From assembly GCA_963735005.1 (NCBI GenBank), contig CAVTJA010000010.1, forward strand, positions 310,001 through 374,000: a stretch of DNA of 64,000 bases, given 5' to 3'. Every line of letters starts with the position of its first letter. Positions within the stretch are counted from its first letter, which is position 1. This DNA is from WTKG01 sp963735005. GTDB lineage: Bacteria; Actinomycetota; Actinomycetes; Actinomycetales; Demequinaceae. Positions 23,992 to 31,695 of this stretch are shown in pieces. The position numbers and the translations under genes were made by a program. The notes below the pieces were generated by a model, which ran no database searches, had not been told where the DNA came from, and worked only from the letters and a program-made list of their open reading frames with translations.

Positions 23992-24321
23992 CTATCTTGC
24001 GGCGGGCATGTCGAGCTGACGCGTGCTGCGGCGGCGCTGTCGACTGTCTCGCATGCGGCGCAGTCGCTTCACGAGCATCGGGTCGTGGGCTACCGCCTCG
24101 TCGCGGTCAAGGATCGAGTTGAGCACCTGGTAGTACTCCGTGGACGAGAGCCCAAATTCGGCGCGGATCGAGGCCTCCTTGGCCCCTCCGTAGCGCCACC
24201 ACTCGCGTTCGAAATCGAGCACTCGTGCGTCTCGTTCCGACAGCGCCGTCGACTGCGGCGCTTCAGTTCGCTTCGCGTTGGCTTCCACGGTCCCTGCCCT
24301 CCTCGCACGTCTTGCGCGCAT
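23992..24321 (-). CDS. DUF3263-family protein
   Basis: 109 aa. The middle (ALSERDARVLDFEREWWRYG, then KEASIRAEFGLSSTEYYQVL) is the DUF3263 domain, a short helix-turn-helix-like motif of actinobacteria. A basic Arg-rich tail (RRMRDSRQRRRSTRQ) may contact nucleic acid. The function is unknown. It lies 9 bases upstream of the LytR_C gene, so the two are likely co-transcribed; it is divergent from ung. Confidence 0.88.
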   Translation of the reverse strand: MRARRARRAGTVEANAKRTEAPQSTALSERDARVLDFEREWWRYGGAKEASIRAEFGLSSTEYYQVLNSILDRDEAVAHDPMLVKRLRRMRDSRQRRRSTRQLDMPAAR

Positions 24322-24390
24322 GATGCAACTCTACTGGGCAAATGACATGGTTGTCATTCGCGCGTCCGCCACGCTCGATACGCTGTCGCC

Positions 24391-25062
24391 ATGTCAAACG
24401 CCTGGCGCACCAGCGTCGCTCCCGACTGGGTGAGCGCCCTCGAGCCTGCGTCCGCCCACCTTTCCGCCGCCGGCGCGTTCCTGCGCACCGAACTCGCCGC
24501 CGGGCGCACCTACCTGCCAGCCGCAGCATCGGTCCTGCGCGCCTTCGAAACCGCGCTGGCAGATGTCAGAGTGCTGATCGTCGGCCAGGACCCCTACCCC
24601 ACGCCCGGGCACGCCGTCGGGCTGAGCTTCTCCGTGGCCCGCGGGGTGCCGATGCCGCGGAGCCTCGCGAACATCGCGGCCGAGCTTCGCCAGGACACAG
24701 GCGACGAGTTGACCACGGGCGACCTGTCCCACTGGGCGGCGCAAGGGGTGATGCTGCTGAACAGGGTGCTGACCGTGCGGCCAGGAGAACCTGGCTCCCA
24801 CCGCGGCCACGGATGGGAGGAATTCACGGCCGCCGCGATCGACGCGCTCGCCGCACGCGGCGGGCCCCTGGTGGGGATCCTCTGGGGGCGGGACGCGCAG
24901 TCGCTCAAGCCCGCGCTCGGCACGGTCCCCACCATCGAGTCTGCGCACCCGAGCCCGCTCAGCGCCTCGCGAGGGTTCTTCGGCTCACGCCCGTTCTCGC
25001 GCGCCAACGCGCTGCTCGCCGACCAGGGCGCCGAGCCGATCGTGTGGGCGACGCCGACCTAG
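24391..25062 (+). CDS. ung: Uracil-DNA glycosylase, family 1
   Basis: 223 aa. It removes uracil from DNA in base-excision repair. Seen: the catalytic water-activating motif LIVGQDPYPTPGHAVGLSFS near residues 61-80, MLLNRVLTVRPGEPGSHRGHGWEEF, and the DNA-intercalation loop AHPSPLSASRGFFGSRPFS with its catalytic His. Length is normal. The ATG at 24391 follows DUF3263 in divergent orientation. It is convergent with the secreted protein at 25067, only 4 bases apart. Confidence 0.96.
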   Translation: MSNAWRTSVAPDWVSALEPASAHLSAAGAFLRTELAAGRTYLPAAASVLRAFETALADVRVLIVGQDPYPTPGHAVGLSFSVARGVPMPRSLANIAAELRQDTGDELTTGDLSHWAAQGVMLLNRVLTVRPGEPGSHRGHGWEEFTAAAIDALAARGGPLVGILWGRDAQSLKPALGTVPTIESAHPSPLSASRGFFGSRPFSRANALLADQGAEPIVWATPT

Positions 25063-25066
25063 GCCG

Positions 25067-25870
25067 CTACGGGCACAGGGTGCCGACCGACCACCATGGC
25101 GGCGGCGCGGTGTCACCGAAGTTGAAGTAGCCGCCCCACTTTGCGCCGTTCGCGGGCTCAAGTGTGACCGTTCCGACGGGATTGGTGCAGGTTCCCACCA
25201 CGGAGACGGTCTGCGAGTACTGCGCGAGCCAGGTGGGGTTGTACGGGTAGTCCGAGTGCGTGAAGTCGAGCGTGAGCCGCCACGACTGTGCGGTTGAGCT
25301 CACGTTCACGGTAAAGCCCCACATCAGGCCCCCGTTGCCGTCGCCGTACGGCGCGCCACCATCGAAAGCCAAGCTCGCAGTGCACGTCTTGGACGGCTGC
25401 GGGTTGCCGCCATTCGAGTACGGCTCACACGAGACGGCCGGCGTGAGCGGCGGGGCGCCGTCATAGGAGGCGGGCACGCCCCACGTGTCCACGAGGACCG
25501 CGATCCCAAGGACGTCCGAATCCTTGAAGGTCACGTTCGTGGAGAAGGTTTCGGGCATGGGCGAACCGGGCGCGCCACCCGAGTAGACCGTGCCCGAACC
25601 GTTGGCCAGGGGGTTGAGCGAAGAGTCGAACAGCACGAACTCGACGGCCTTGCCTGCGCACGCGACCGGCATGTCGGCGATGCGGATGGCGGCGTAGTTG
25701 GCGCCCGTGTTGTTGGTGCCGGTCACACTCACGGTGGCGCGCGTACACGGCTGTGCGCCGAGCGCGTCCACCGATCGTGTATTGACGTTCAGTGTCGAGG
25801 CCGAGGCGAGCGCCGCGGTCGCGAGTGCGGCGATCACGACTAGCGAAACGACGACTGTGCGCCTTTTCAC
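25067..25870 (-). CDS. Secreted protein, probable SipW-type signal peptidase substrate
   Basis: 267 aa. Signal peptide MKRRTVVVSLVVIAALATAA then ALASASTLNVN. The mature protein is beta-rich with several Trp (WWSVG, TWLAQ) and four or more Cys (QPCTRA, SCEPYS, KTCTA, GTCTNP), suggesting disulfides. It shares the ASAS(T)LNVN-type junction and a VSVVGTCTN motif with the smaller protein at 26442-26849 (VSVVGTCDN), so the two look related. The signal type and the adjacent SipW-like peptidase gene imply a dedicated pair. A carbohydrate-binding function is possible from the Trp-rich middle but unproven. Start overlaps the peptidase stop by one base. Confidence 0.7.
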   Translation of the reverse strand: MKRRTVVVSLVVIAALATAALASASTLNVNTRSVDALGAQPCTRATVSVTGTNNTGANYAAIRIADMPVACAGKAVEFVLFDSSLNPLANGSGTVYSGGAPGSPMPETFSTNVTFKDSDVLGIAVLVDTWGVPASYDGAPPLTPAVSCEPYSNGGNPQPSKTCTASLAFDGGAPYGDGNGGLMWGFTVNVSSTAQSWRLTLDFTHSDYPYNPTWLAQYSQTVSVVGTCTNPVGTVTLEPANGAKWGGYFNFGDTAPPPWWSVGTLCP

Positions 25871-26421
25871 TACTTGTTCCCGATGACTGTCGCCCGGCGC
25901 TCGGCCAGCTCGTCGTCATCGTCGTCGGAGCGCCTGTCTTCCGGCCAGATGACGAGCGCCACCGCGCCAATAAGGATGAAGGCCCAGGTGACGGGGCTGA
26001 TGAGGATCTTGCCGACCACGCCCGCGTGCGGCACGTGCGCCTGCACCACGCCGACGATTTCGCGGTTGGTCACGTCGAAGGGGTCAAGCCACGAATTGTT
26101 GTCGCCCTGGATGTCCCAGCCGCTCGAGTCCCCACCGACGATGCGGTGAACGATTTGAGCGCCGCCATAGCCTTCGGGGCGGTACACGATGATGTCGCCA
26201 ATCTGGGGTTCGCCGCTGCGCGCGACGACCAGGTCGCCGTCAAAGTACGTGGGTTCCATCGAGTGCCCAGAAACGATGATGAGGGCCGTCTGCCCACCGA
26301 GGGACGTCGGCCAAAGAAAAACTCCTGCGGCAATCACAAGGAGCCACAGGAGCAGGTTCCCCACCAGCGGCAGGTACCGATGCGCACTGTGTGCACCGGT
26401 ACCGACCGCGTGGCGAGGCAT
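25870..26421 (-). CDS. SipW-like signal peptidase I
   Basis: 183 aa. One N-terminal helix (VGNLLLWLLVIAAGVFLW, residues 20-37) and one C-terminal helix (VTWAFILIGAVALVIWP) bracket the catalytic domain. The nucleophile Ser is in VSGHSMEPTYFDGDLVV and the general base is a His (QIVHRIVGGD) instead of the Lys of ordinary bacterial type I enzymes. That Ser-His set marks the archaeal/ER-type SipW group. A GDNN segment and an acidic C-tail follow. SipW processes a few dedicated biofilm or fibre proteins. It is followed by one candidate substrate and preceded by another. Confidence 0.9.
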   Translation of the reverse strand: MPRHAVGTGAHSAHRYLPLVGNLLLWLLVIAAGVFLWPTSLGGQTALIIVSGHSMEPTYFDGDLVVARSGEPQIGDIIVYRPEGYGGAQIVHRIVGGDSSGWDIQGDNNSWLDPFDVTNREIVGVVQAHVPHAGVVGKILISPVTWAFILIGAVALVIWPEDRRSDDDDDELAERRATVIGNK

Positions 26422-26441
26422 GCTTACCAGCCTACCTACGG

Positions 26442-26849
26442 CTAGTGGATAACGACAGCAACCTCGTCGATGTCCTCAGCGGCGATGGTGCCGGTGACGG
26501 AGATCGCCTCGGAGGTGCCGGTGATCGGGGTCGAGGCCGCGGTCGAGAACAGCGAGTTGCCGCCGGTCTCGAGGAGCGTCAGGTCAAGGTTGGCGTTCGC
26601 AGTTGCGCAAGCAGCCGCGATGTTCGACACCGTGACGGTCGAGACCTTGTACGCGCCAAGAGTCGCGTCGTACGAAGTCGTGAACGCAACGTCCACGGCG
26701 TTGTCACACGTGCCCACGACGGACACGCCAGCGGCGAGGTCGTCGTTGTTCACCGTCAGTTGCGCGGCAGAAGCCATGCTCAGACCAGCGACACCCACGA
26801 TGCCGAGTGCAATTGCCAGGGACTTCCGCGAGTTGTTTCGCTTCGTCAT
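26442..26849 (-). CDS. Secreted TasA/camelysin-like SipW substrate
   Basis: 135 aa. The N-terminus MTKRNNSRKSLAIALGIVGV then AGLSMASAAQLTVNN is the SipW-type signal: basic, short hydrophobic core, ending near ASA. The mature about 105 residues are a low-complexity beta-rich sequence with Ala/Thr/Val and two Cys (GTCDN and AACATAN), as in camelysin/TasA-like fibre proteins. The strong RBS AAAGGAAAG lies before the ATG at 26849. First gene of the locus, 20 bases upstream of the peptidase. Protein identity beyond the class is inference. Confidence 0.72.
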   Translation of the reverse strand: MTKRNNSRKSLAIALGIVGVAGLSMASAAQLTVNNDDLAAGVSVVGTCDNAVDVAFTTSYDATLGAYKVSTVTVSNIAAACATANANLDLTLLETGGNSLFSTAASTPITGTSEAISVTGTIAAEDIDEVAVVIH

Positions 26850-26982
26850 TTTTCTTTCCTTTCGGTTTCACCGCAGTGAGGTGACGGTCAGGCCCACCCC
26901 GCCCGTACCACCTACGTCTATGTTGTCGGCACGTTGCCTACACCACATGAGAGGTGTGACCGGCGCCACTATGACGCGACTA

Positions 26983-27030
26983 CCCCCCAGAAATGGGGGG
27001 CAATTTCGTGGGGGGCCCCATTTTGGGGGG
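26983..27030. promoter_or_regulatory. C/G-run palindromes upstream of the SipW locus
   Basis: Within the 251 bases between the substrate gene and tRNA-Thr lies CCCCCC-agaaat-GGGGGG (26983-27000) followed by GGGGGG-CCCC-atttt-GGGGGG (27010-27030). These are unusual homopolymer blocks for this genome and form overlapping hairpins. No known binding site matches. The rest of the interval (26850-26980) holds the RBS and AT-richer leader, with no ORF I trust. Confidence 0.5.
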
Positions 27031-27100
27031 CGGCAGGGGTACTTTGACCGTTTTTGAGGTGGTTTGGCCTTGACGAAATCGTTATCGAATCTCACTCTTG

Positions 27101-27173
27101 AGCTGGCAGCGGGACTCGAACCCGCAACCGCCCGATTACAAGTCGGGTGCGCTACCAGTTGCGCCATGCCAGC
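27101..27173 (-). tRNA. tRNA-Thr (anticodon TGT)
   Basis: The minus strand folds fully: acceptor GCTGGCA (27173-27167) with TGCCAGC (27108-27102), D-arm GCGCAACTGGTAGCGC, anticodon stem CCCGA/TCGGG with loop CTTGTAA, and T-arm GCGGGTTCGAGTCCCGC. Anticodon TGT reads ACA threonine codons. The discriminator is T and CCA is not encoded, unlike the tRNA-Arg gene in this window. Confidence 0.95.
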
Positions 27174-27242
27174 GCGGCGCGGGGCGCCACGGCACACCAG
27201 TATGCCGCAGGTCCCCGGCGCCGATGCGCCCAGCGAGCGCTC

Positions 27243-28082
27243 TTAGGCGGCAGGCTCCGCGGCGGGATCGATCCCGGCCGCGATCTCGACGTCGGCGCGG
27301 AACTGTCCCTGAATGCTCCAGTTGCCGTCGTACTTCTGCCCGTTGAGCAGGATCGTAGGCGTGCCACGCACGCCGGCGATCGACGCCTGGTCCGTGGCGG
27401 ACGCGACGTACTGCGTGAACTCGCCGTCCTTGAACCTGTCGATGACGTCCTGCGGCACGCCAGCGATGGTCGCGATCTGGTCGATCTGAGTGTTGGTCAG
27501 CCCGACGGTGTCCTCGGCCGGCTGGTTCGCGTAGAGGCCCACAAGGAACTCGTCGAACTTCTCGGGCGCATACTCCGCGACGGTGTACGCCGCCGCCGCC
27601 GCGCGCGTGGGGTACTGCGAACCCGCGGACGCGTGGTCGAGGATCGAGATCGGGTGGAGGTAGTACTCGACGGTGCCGTCCTTGCGCATGGCGACAATGT
27701 CGGCGTCGTTGATCTGCTCAAAAGCCTGGCAGATGGGGCACAGCAGGTCGAGGTAGACGTCCACCCGCACGGGCGCGTTCGCCGGAGCACCCTGGCCCGC
27801 GACGCCGTCTTGACCCAGGAGGATGCCTCCGCCGTCCGCCACGACGGACGGCGTCTTGAGCACACCCGAGTCGTAGAGCTCGAGGTCCGCGTCTGCGCGC
27901 GCGGAGTCGCCGCTGTGGACAATCACGAAGCCGGCCCACACCGCGAGTCCAATCAACACCACCACCGCGCTCACCACGACGGTGACCTGGATGCGCGACC
28001 GCCGAAGCTCTCGGGCCAGGTTCTCCTCGGAACGGCGACGCGCCTCTTCGGACCGCGCCCGCTTGGATTCGTTGGTAGCCAT
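27243..28082 (-). CDS. DsbA-family thiol:disulfide oxidoreductase, membrane-anchored
   Basis: 279 aa from the ATG at 28082 (MATNESKRARSEEARRRSEE); the longer frame to 28358 is out of phase with the upstream MauE-like gene and ignored. A roughly 33-residue charged cytoplasmic lead precedes one helix (VVVSAVVVLIGLAVWAGFVIV). The extracytoplasmic domain has the redox motif LLCPICQAF (Cys-Pro-Ile-Cys), a helical insert and the cis-Pro region GVRGTPTILLNGQ typical of DsbA-like proteins. It forms or shuffles disulfides in exported proteins. It follows the MauE-like gene, a plausible redox partner, and may serve the Cys-containing secreted proteins at 25067-26849. Confidence 0.87.
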   Translation of the reverse strand: MATNESKRARSEEARRRSEENLARELRRSRIQVTVVVSAVVVLIGLAVWAGFVIVHSGDSARADADLELYDSGVLKTPSVVADGGGILLGQDGVAGQGAPANAPVRVDVYLDLLCPICQAFEQINDADIVAMRKDGTVEYYLHPISILDHASAGSQYPTRAAAAAYTVAEYAPEKFDEFLVGLYANQPAEDTVGLTNTQIDQIATIAGVPQDVIDRFKDGEFTQYVASATDQASIAGVRGTPTILLNGQKYDGNWSIQGQFRADVEIAAGIDPAAEPAA

Positions 28083-28116
28083 GATGTTCTCCTGGGGTGT
28101 CGTTACCGGGGCAATA

Positions 28117-28644
28117 CTAATCGGATTGTTCGGCGGCCGCCGCGGCCGCCGCGACCCGCTGGCGCGACCGCGCCAAGAAGCCGTCGAGTGAGAGGACGGA
28201 CTTGGGCCAGATCGCCAGCCAGGCGCCGAGGACGACGTAGCCGGCTCGCTCAATGAGGTGACCTGGATAGTCCGTGGTGCCGGCCTCGACCGCGCCGCCG
28301 CCGCCAAAACAGCCGCAGTCGATCGACAGGCCATGGGCCCACGCCCAACTGATGCCAAAGATGAATGCGGCCATCATCGCGAGGTAGACGATCGCGGACC
28401 ACCGGGTCGCAAGCCCGAACAGCAGCAAGAAGCCGAGCACGATCTCGAGGAACGGTAACGCGTTACCCACAAGGGGGACGACGGACTCTGGAAGCAACTC
28501 GTAAGCTCGCGTGGCGCGCACCGACTGAGGGAGGTCCGCAATCTTGGCGAAGCCAGCCCAGGTCATGATGACGCCCGCGGCGAGCCGCACCGCGAGCGAG
28601 ACAAACGGCTGCACCGCCGAGAACGTGAAGCGACTTTGCGACAC
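28117..28644 (-). CDS. MauE/DoxX-like membrane protein
   Basis: 175 aa from the GTG at 28644, just after AAAGGAGGGG; the frame is open to 28662, so the upstream GTG is possible. Four hydrophobic helices (for example VSLAVRLAAGVIMTWAGFA, ALPFLEIVLGFLLLFGLA, AIVYLAMMAAFIFGISWA) and a GLSIDCGCFGGG loop with two Cys fit the MauE/DoxX group, proposed to pass electrons for disulfide formation. It is 34 bases upstream of the DsbA-like gene, so the two likely act as an oxidase-thiol pair (inference). Confidence 0.82.
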   Translation of the reverse strand: MSQSRFTFSAVQPFVSLAVRLAAGVIMTWAGFAKIADLPQSVRATRAYELLPESVVPLVGNALPFLEIVLGFLLLFGLATRWSAIVYLAMMAAFIFGISWAWAHGLSIDCGCFGGGGAVEAGTTDYPGHLIERAGYVVLGAWLAIWPKSVLSLDGFLARSRQRVAAAAAAAEQSD

Positions 28645-28730
28645 AACCCCTCCTTTGGACACGACTACCCACGCCTAGGTTAAGCGAGAATGTGGCGACG
28701 GCGGGCAGGACGAAGGGCCCGCGCGTCGGC

Positions 28731-30239
28731 CTACCGGGTCGGCAGCGGCGGAAGCGGCCACCACGTCGGCTCGGCGAGCAACACCATCGCCACGAGCAGG
28801 GCCCCCGCAACAATCACACCGAGCGCCACCCAACCGCGGCGGGCGTTCTCCGTGCGCGACAGTATGTAGGTTCCGCGCTGCACGCCATCTCGCGTCGACG
28901 CGGACCACGGCCCCCACCACATCGTCGCTAGCCCGATCGCGCCCGCCACCACAAGCGAGATCGCGTGCCCCCACACGACGCCGGAGGCGCCATCGGCGAT
29001 CACCATGCGGCCCGTGCTCACGAGCCACCAGCCAAGCGCGCCGATGCCCCCGGCGGCCGCACCTGCGACGAGCGCAGACGGCAACACCTCGACGAATCCC
29101 CGCAGCACGTGCCACGGCATTCCGACGGTCGCGAGCGCGGCGTCACCCTTGCGCGGCCCACGCTTGGCGCGAGCGGCGGCGAGGCTTGCGACCCGCCGAT
29201 GCTCCGCGCGCCCAGATACAGACAGGAACACCGCAGCCAGGAATGCGAGCACGGGCGCGACCCCGGTCATGAGCGCGAGCACCACCGTCCACGTGCCGAT
29301 CACGCCGCCCCTATAGGAAGGCACGTCGGGCAGCATGCCCCGGGCCATCCGCTCCTCATCCGACGGGTCGATCACGCGGGTGCGCTCGATGCGCTCCTCG
29401 CGGGTCTCGCGGCGCGCAGCCGGTGCGTACATCTCGTAGGTCTCCCCCGAGGACTCACCGCGCAGCGCGGCGATGACGATGTCGGCGGACGGCCGGGAGT
29501 CGCGGCGGGGGCTTAGGGCGGCCGCTAGCTCGTCGGCGCCCTCGATACTCGGCAGCTCCGCCCGGCCCTCGAGCGTGCGGCGCAGCGCGCCCTTGCCGTG
29601 GCCAAACACGCCCGAGCCGGTGCCCGCAAACGCGACCACCGCCGCCCAGGACCAGAAGTCCGCGACCTCGTCGGGCTCGCCGCCGTCGATGACCTCGGGC
29701 GCAACGTACCCCACCGTGCCGCTCACGAGCCCCGTGCGCGTGAGGCGGTCGTCCCCGACCTCCTGCGACAGCCCAAAGTCGATCAGCATCGGCCCTTGGT
29801 CACTCATCATCACGTTGGCGGGCGTCACGTCGCGGTGAACGACGCCAAGCTTGTGGACCGCCTCAAGCGCGTCGGCGAGGGTCTCGGCGAACGTGGCCAA
29901 TTCCTCGCCCGTGAGCGGGCCATGGTCCACCACGTATGCGGTGAGAGTCTGGCCCTCGACGAATTGGTAGACAACGAACTTCTCTTCGCCGTCGAACTCG
30001 GCGTCGAGCACGGCGGGCACCGCGTGGTGGTTGAGCGCCTTGAGCGACTCGACTTCCCTGCGGAGGCGGCGCACCGCCTGCTCGTCGTCCGGGTCATCAA
30101 TCAGCTTGAGCGCGCCGAGGTTCCCGTTGGCGTCTTCCACGCGGTAAACCTTGCCGGAACCGCCCGCGCCAAGGGTACCGACCACGGTGTAACCGCCGAT
30201 CGCGGTCCCCGGCTCCTTCACCGCGTGTTCCATAAACAA
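28731..30239 (-). CDS. Serine/threonine protein kinase with C-terminal membrane helices
   Basis: 502 aa. N-terminal Hanks-type kinase (about residues 12-270): Gly-loop LGAGGSGKVYRV, Lys in GALKLIDDP, catalytic loop GVVHRDVTPANVMMSD, LIDFGLS and APE segment GYVAPEVIDGGEPDEVADFW. The catalytic loop has Thr where the usual Lys of HRDLKPxN stands. The C-terminal half carries four to five hydrophobic helices (for example TWTVVLALMTGVAPVLAFLA) rather than PASTA repeats, so it is a membrane kinase without an obvious extracellular sensor. The ATG at 30239 (MFMEHAVKEPG) is at a normal distance from an upstream promoter region. Confidence 0.88.
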   Translation of the reverse strand: MFMEHAVKEPGTAIGGYTVVGTLGAGGSGKVYRVEDANGNLGALKLIDDPDDEQAVRRLRREVESLKALNHHAVPAVLDAEFDGEEKFVVYQFVEGQTLTAYVVDHGPLTGEELATFAETLADALEAVHKLGVVHRDVTPANVMMSDQGPMLIDFGLSQEVGDDRLTRTGLVSGTVGYVAPEVIDGGEPDEVADFWSWAAVVAFAGTGSGVFGHGKGALRRTLEGRAELPSIEGADELAAALSPRRDSRPSADIVIAALRGESSGETYEMYAPAARRETREERIERTRVIDPSDEERMARGMLPDVPSYRGGVIGTWTVVLALMTGVAPVLAFLAAVFLSVSGRAEHRRVASLAAARAKRGPRKGDAALATVGMPWHVLRGFVEVLPSALVAGAAAGGIGALGWWLVSTGRMVIADGASGVVWGHAISLVVAGAIGLATMWWGPWSASTRDGVQRGTYILSRTENARRGWVALGVIVAGALLVAMVLLAEPTWWPLPPLPTR

Positions 30240-30285
30240 GAACCGTACCGGGCCACAAGCGCCAGCGGGACGATGTAACCCAGGT

Positions 30286-30313
30286 TTTACGCGCTGGCAA
30301 CGTCTGGCACAAT
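30286..30313 (+). promoter_or_regulatory. Candidate promoter for the ABC ATPase gene
   Basis: TTTACG (30286-30291) and CACAAT (30308-30313) stand 16 bases apart, about 100 bases before the ATG at 30418. The leader that follows has no ORF I trust. Confidence 0.35.
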
Positions 30314-30417
30314 GAACGATGACCCGGGCTTGCGCTCGGGTTGTGTCAGTGTGGACACCGCATCGACACCTTCACTACGGATCGTCGGGCACGTACCTGC
30401 CCGTGAAGGGATACATC

Positions 30418-31581
30418 ATGGCAACCGTTACCTATGACAAGGCAACGCGCATTTACCCGGGCACTGAGCGCCCGGCTGTCGACCAGCTCGACATCGAAAT
30501 CGAGGACGGCGAATTCCTCGTCCTCGTCGGCCCGTCGGGCTGCGGAAAGTCCACCTCACTGCGCATGCTCGCGGGACTTGAGGACATCGACGAGGGCCGC
30601 ATCCTCGTCGGCGACCGGGACGTCACTCACGTCCAGCCGAAGGACCGCGACATCGCAATGGTGTTCCAGTCCTACGCGCTCTACCCCCACATGTCCGTCG
30701 CCGACAACATGGGCTTCGCGCTCAAGATTGCTGGCGTCGAAAAGTCCGAGATCCGCGAGCGGGTTGAAGCCGCCGCCAAGATCCTCGACCTCACCGAGTA
30801 CCTCGACCGCCGCCCGCGCGCGCTGTCCGGTGGTCAGCGCCAGCGCGTTGCCATGGGTCGCGCCATCGTGCGCCAGCCCCAGGTGTTCCTCATGGACGAG
30901 CCGCTGTCGAACCTCGACGCGAAGCTGCGTGTCCAGACGCGTACCCAGATCGCCGCTCTCCAGCGCCGCCTCGGTACCACCACCGTTTACGTGACCCACG
31001 ACCAGGTCGAGGCCCTCACGATGGGTGACCGCATCGCTGTCCTCAAGGACGGCGTCCTCCAGCAGATCGGTACCCCGCGCGACATGTACGACACGCCCAA
31101 CAACGTGTTTGTCGCCGGCTTCATCGGCTCGCCCGCGATGAACCTTGGCACGTTCCAGGTCTTCGACGGCGCAGCCCAGGTGGGTCGCGCAAAGATCCCG
31201 CTGACGCGCGACACGATCGCGGCGCTCAAGGCCGAAGACAAGAACCGCGTGGTTCTTGGCTTCCGCCCCGAGTCGCTCGATCGCGCAAGCGCGAACGCCG
31301 ACGGCGCCATCCCGATCACGGTTGACGTGGTCGAGGAGCTTGGCTCCGACGCGTTCGTCTACGGCGAACTCCCCAACGAGTTCGGCGAGAAGAACGATTT
31401 GCACTTCGCAGCTGGCGACGCGGAGATGATCGTCCGCGTCGACCCGCGTGACGTCCCCAAGAAGGGCGAGACCATCTGGGTCACGATCCGCAAGGGCGAG
31501 CAGCACGCGTTCTCGTCCGCCACGGGCGCTCGCTTGAGCGAGGCCCCCGTGACGACGTCGAAGAGCAAGGGCAAGAAGTAG
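30418..31581 (+). CDS. Sugar ABC transporter ATP-binding protein (MsmX/UgpC-like)
   Basis: 387 aa from the ATG at 30418 (MATVTYDKATRIYPGTERPA); an earlier frame to 30319 is not needed. Walker A GPSGCGKSTSLRML (residues 38-51), the Q-loop, the signature LSGGQRQRVAMGRA and Walker B VFLMDEPLSNLDAKLRVQTR are all intact; the C-terminal about 130 residues form the OB-fold (TOBE) regulatory domain of the CUT1 group. It lacks cognate permease or binding-protein genes here, so it is probably a shared 'multi-task' ATPase for several sugar importers, like MsmX. It ends in front of a long hairpin. Confidence 0.93.
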   Translation: MATVTYDKATRIYPGTERPAVDQLDIEIEDGEFLVLVGPSGCGKSTSLRMLAGLEDIDEGRILVGDRDVTHVQPKDRDIAMVFQSYALYPHMSVADNMGFALKIAGVEKSEIRERVEAAAKILDLTEYLDRRPRALSGGQRQRVAMGRAIVRQPQVFLMDEPLSNLDAKLRVQTRTQIAALQRRLGTTTVYVTHDQVEALTMGDRIAVLKDGVLQQIGTPRDMYDTPNNVFVAGFIGSPAMNLGTFQVFDGAAQVGRAKIPLTRDTIAALKAEDKNRVVLGFRPESLDRASANADGAIPITVDVVEELGSDAFVYGELPNEFGEKNDLHFAAGDAEMIVRVDPRDVPKKGETIWVTIRKGEQHAFSSATGARLSEAPVTTSKSKGKK

Positions 31582-31590
31582 ATCTTCACC

Positions 31591-31636
31591 ACGTAGCGAG
31601 GGCGGTCCGGCGAAAGCCGGGCCGCCCTCGCTACGT
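31591..31636. terminator. Long GAAA-tetraloop stem-loop
   Basis: A 21-base arm (31591-31611) and its near-perfect complement (31616-31636, one G-T wobble) enclose the tetraloop GAAA, right after the ABC ATPase stop at 31581. GNRA loops stabilise hairpins, so this is a strong terminator or mRNA 3'-end protector, though no T-run follows. Confidence 0.75.
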
Positions 31637-31695
31637 ATGGGGGCGGCACTACGATGGGGCTATCTGACGGGTAGTTGCATCGAGAGGGCGTGTGC

